Below, piece after piece: positions 5,724 through 6,544 of a stretch of DNA of 6,544 nt. Both the position numbers and the translations under genes were made by a program. The DNA is taken from the NCBI GenBank assembly GCA_030043215.1, contig JASHYG010000272.1:1-6544 (forward strand). The letters run 5' to 3'. How positions within the stretch are numbered: the first letter of the stretch is position 1; the number at the start of each line of letters is the position of its first letter. Under the pieces are notes generated by a model that saw nothing but the letters and a program-made list of their open reading frames with translations, was not told the origin of the DNA and searched no databases. Source of the stretch: Gammaproteobacteria bacterium. Lineage in GTDB: Bacteria; Pseudomonadota; Gammaproteobacteria; Steroidobacterales; Steroidobacteraceae.

Positions 5724-5739
5724 CCGCACTAAAGTGCGG
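5724..5739 (+). repeat. Short inverted repeat upstream of gltB
   Basis: CCGCACT (5724-5730), AA and AGTGCGG (5733-5739) form a near-perfect palindrome 54 nt before the gltB ATG. The tiny spacer favours a dimeric protein-binding site over an RNA hairpin. The GCAC/GTGC half sites recall NtrC sites, but the spacing is too short. Confidence 0.45.
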
Positions 5740-5793
5740 GCAGGATGGGCCGGATGCAGCCCGAGCGGAATGGGGCTGACGTCGAGTACACAT

Positions 5794-6544
5794 ATGTCAA
5801 GCAAGACTCAGGCAAAGAGCCTCGCGCGCCACCTGGCGCAGAGGCCGGGCAAGCAGGGCCTGTACGACCCCTGGTACGAGCATGACGCGTGCGGCGTCGG
5901 CTTCGTCGTGGACATCAAGGGGCGCAAGTCGCACAAGATCCTCGAGCAGGGAATCGAGGTCCTGCGCAATCTCGATCACCGCGGCGCGTGCGGCTGCGAG
6001 GCGAACACCGGCGACGGCGCGGGCGTGCTGCTGCAGATGCCGCATGCGTTCCTCAAGGAGATCACGCGCAAGGCCCGGTTGCCGCTGCGGGAGCCGGGCG
6101 CGTACGGCACCGGGCTCGTGTTCCTGCCGCGCAGCCCCACCAAGCGCCGGCGGCTCGAGGAGCACTTCGAGCACATCGTGCAGTCCGAGGGCCAGACGGT
6201 GCTCGGCTGGCGCACCGTTCCGACCGACAACAGCTCGCTCGGCGAGACGGCGCGGAGCTGCGAGCCGTTCATCCGCCAGGTGTTCGTCGGGCGCAGCAGC
6301 GCGCTCGCGGACGACATGGCGTTCGAGCGCAAGCTCTACCTCATTCGCAAGCGCGCCTACAACGAGATCCGCGCCTCGACGGTCGACGGCGCGGAGTACT
6401 GGTATCTCTGCAGCCTCTCGCACAAGACCTTCGTGTACAAGGGGATGCTGCTCACCGAGCAGCTGACGCGCTACTACGCCGATCTCAACCATCCCGCGAT
6501 GGAGACGGCGCTCGCGCTGGTGCACTCGCGCTTCAGCACGAACA
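5794..6544 (+). CDS. gltB: Glutamate synthase (NADPH) large subunit, N-terminal part, cut by window edge
   Basis: Large subunit of glutamate synthase, which transfers the amide nitrogen of glutamine to 2-oxoglutarate to give two glutamates, working with the small subunit GltD in ammonia assimilation. Only the first 250 of about 1,500 residues are present, covering part of the class II glutamine amidotransferase domain. The family motif EHDACGVGFV (29-38) contains the nucleophile Cys33, exposed after removal of a 32-residue propeptide. NLDHRGACGCEANTGDGAG (59-77) and HSRFSTN near the edge are further amidotransferase signatures. The ATG at 5794 has only a weak ribosome binding site; an in-frame ATG at 5770 would add eight residues and is also possible. 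It is transcribed away from the heat-shock gene. No frame disruption is seen in the visible part. Confidence 0.95.
   Translation, partial: MSSKTQAKSLARHLAQRPGKQGLYDPWYEHDACGVGFVVDIKGRKSHKILEQGIEVLRNLDHRGACGCEANTGDGAGVLLQMPHAFLKEITRKARLPLREPGAYGTGLVFLPRSPTKRRRLEEHFEHIVQSEGQTVLGWRTVPTDNSSLGETARSCEPFIRQVFVGRSSALADDMAFERKLYLIRKRAYNEIRASTVDGAEYWYLCSLSHKTFVYKGMLLTEQLTRYYADLNHPAMETALALVHSRFSTN

Larger units (their letters stand above)
5315..5793. other. 479-bp non-coding region between the Hsp20 gene and gltB
   Basis: No convincing gene: the open frames here have no family resemblance and are interrupted by promoter-like elements and inverted repeats. From left to right it holds the Hsp20 leader and sigma-32 promoter, a GC-rich hairpin (5424-5444), a candidate gltB promoter with an overlapping inverted repeat (5472-5512), a very GC-rich stretch with short GGCCG/CGGCC repeats (5546-5572), and two perfect inverted repeats (5688-5714, 5724-5739) shortly before gltB. 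No tRNA or known riboswitch pattern was recognised. Confidence 0.7.

Noticed and set aside
5724..5739. NtrC binding site before gltB
   Set aside because: GCAC and GTGC half sites are only 4 nt apart, whereas NtrC sites need about 7, and no sigma-54 promoter (GG-N10-GC type) was found at the right distance.
5262..5804. Small genes in the Hsp20-gltB gap on either strand
   Set aside because: Open frames exist only because stops are rare at this GC; none has a good ribosome binding site with a recognisable protein.

Overview
GC-rich bacterial chromosome, about two thirds G+C by eye. Codon use, an enterobacterial/xanthomonad-type set of genes and a glutamate synthase large subunit with a short propeptide suggest a proteobacterium, most likely a high-GC gammaproteobacterium. 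The genus cannot be named from this window.

Left part (1-3230, minus strand): the first three genes of an operon running off the left edge. Their order is a short hotdog-fold 3-hydroxyacyl-ACP dehydratase, a LolA-like periplasmic carrier and a large MMPL/RND exporter whose C-terminus is cut by the window edge. The first two overlap by ATGA and the next two are 12 bp apart. This trio is typical of aryl-polyene/xanthomonadin-type pathways, in which an acyl chain is made on an ACP in the cytosol and then moved to the outer membrane. The ketosynthases, ACPs and ligases that would prove this lie outside the window.

Middle (3231-3384): a 154-bp divergent control region of unusual design. A leader of about 40 bp (an 11-mer GGTGATACTGT, a purine-rich ribosome binding site, then the start codon exactly 40 nt from the start of the 11-mer) occurs once per strand, facing outward. 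Between the two lies a 17-bp sequence repeated in tandem with a 21-bp period. The region drives the polyene-type operon to the left and, to the right, a 487-residue UMF1/Atg22-like MFS permease (3385-4848). The mirrored leaders suggest the two transcription units are co-regulated.

Right part: the permease ends inside a perfect 12-bp-stem hairpin, followed by a 12-bp palindrome, and faces a convergent small heat-shock protein gene (4865-5314, minus strand) that carries a recognisable sigma-32 promoter. A 479-bp non-coding stretch (5315-5793) holds that promoter, several strong inverted repeats and a candidate sigma-70 promoter for gltB. The gltB gene (glutamate synthase large subunit) starts at 5794 and runs off the right edge.

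The best candidate for something new is the mirrored divergent promoter and the implied link between a polyene-type lipid pathway and a UMF1 permease. No CRISPR array, RNA gene, transposase or phage gene was seen.
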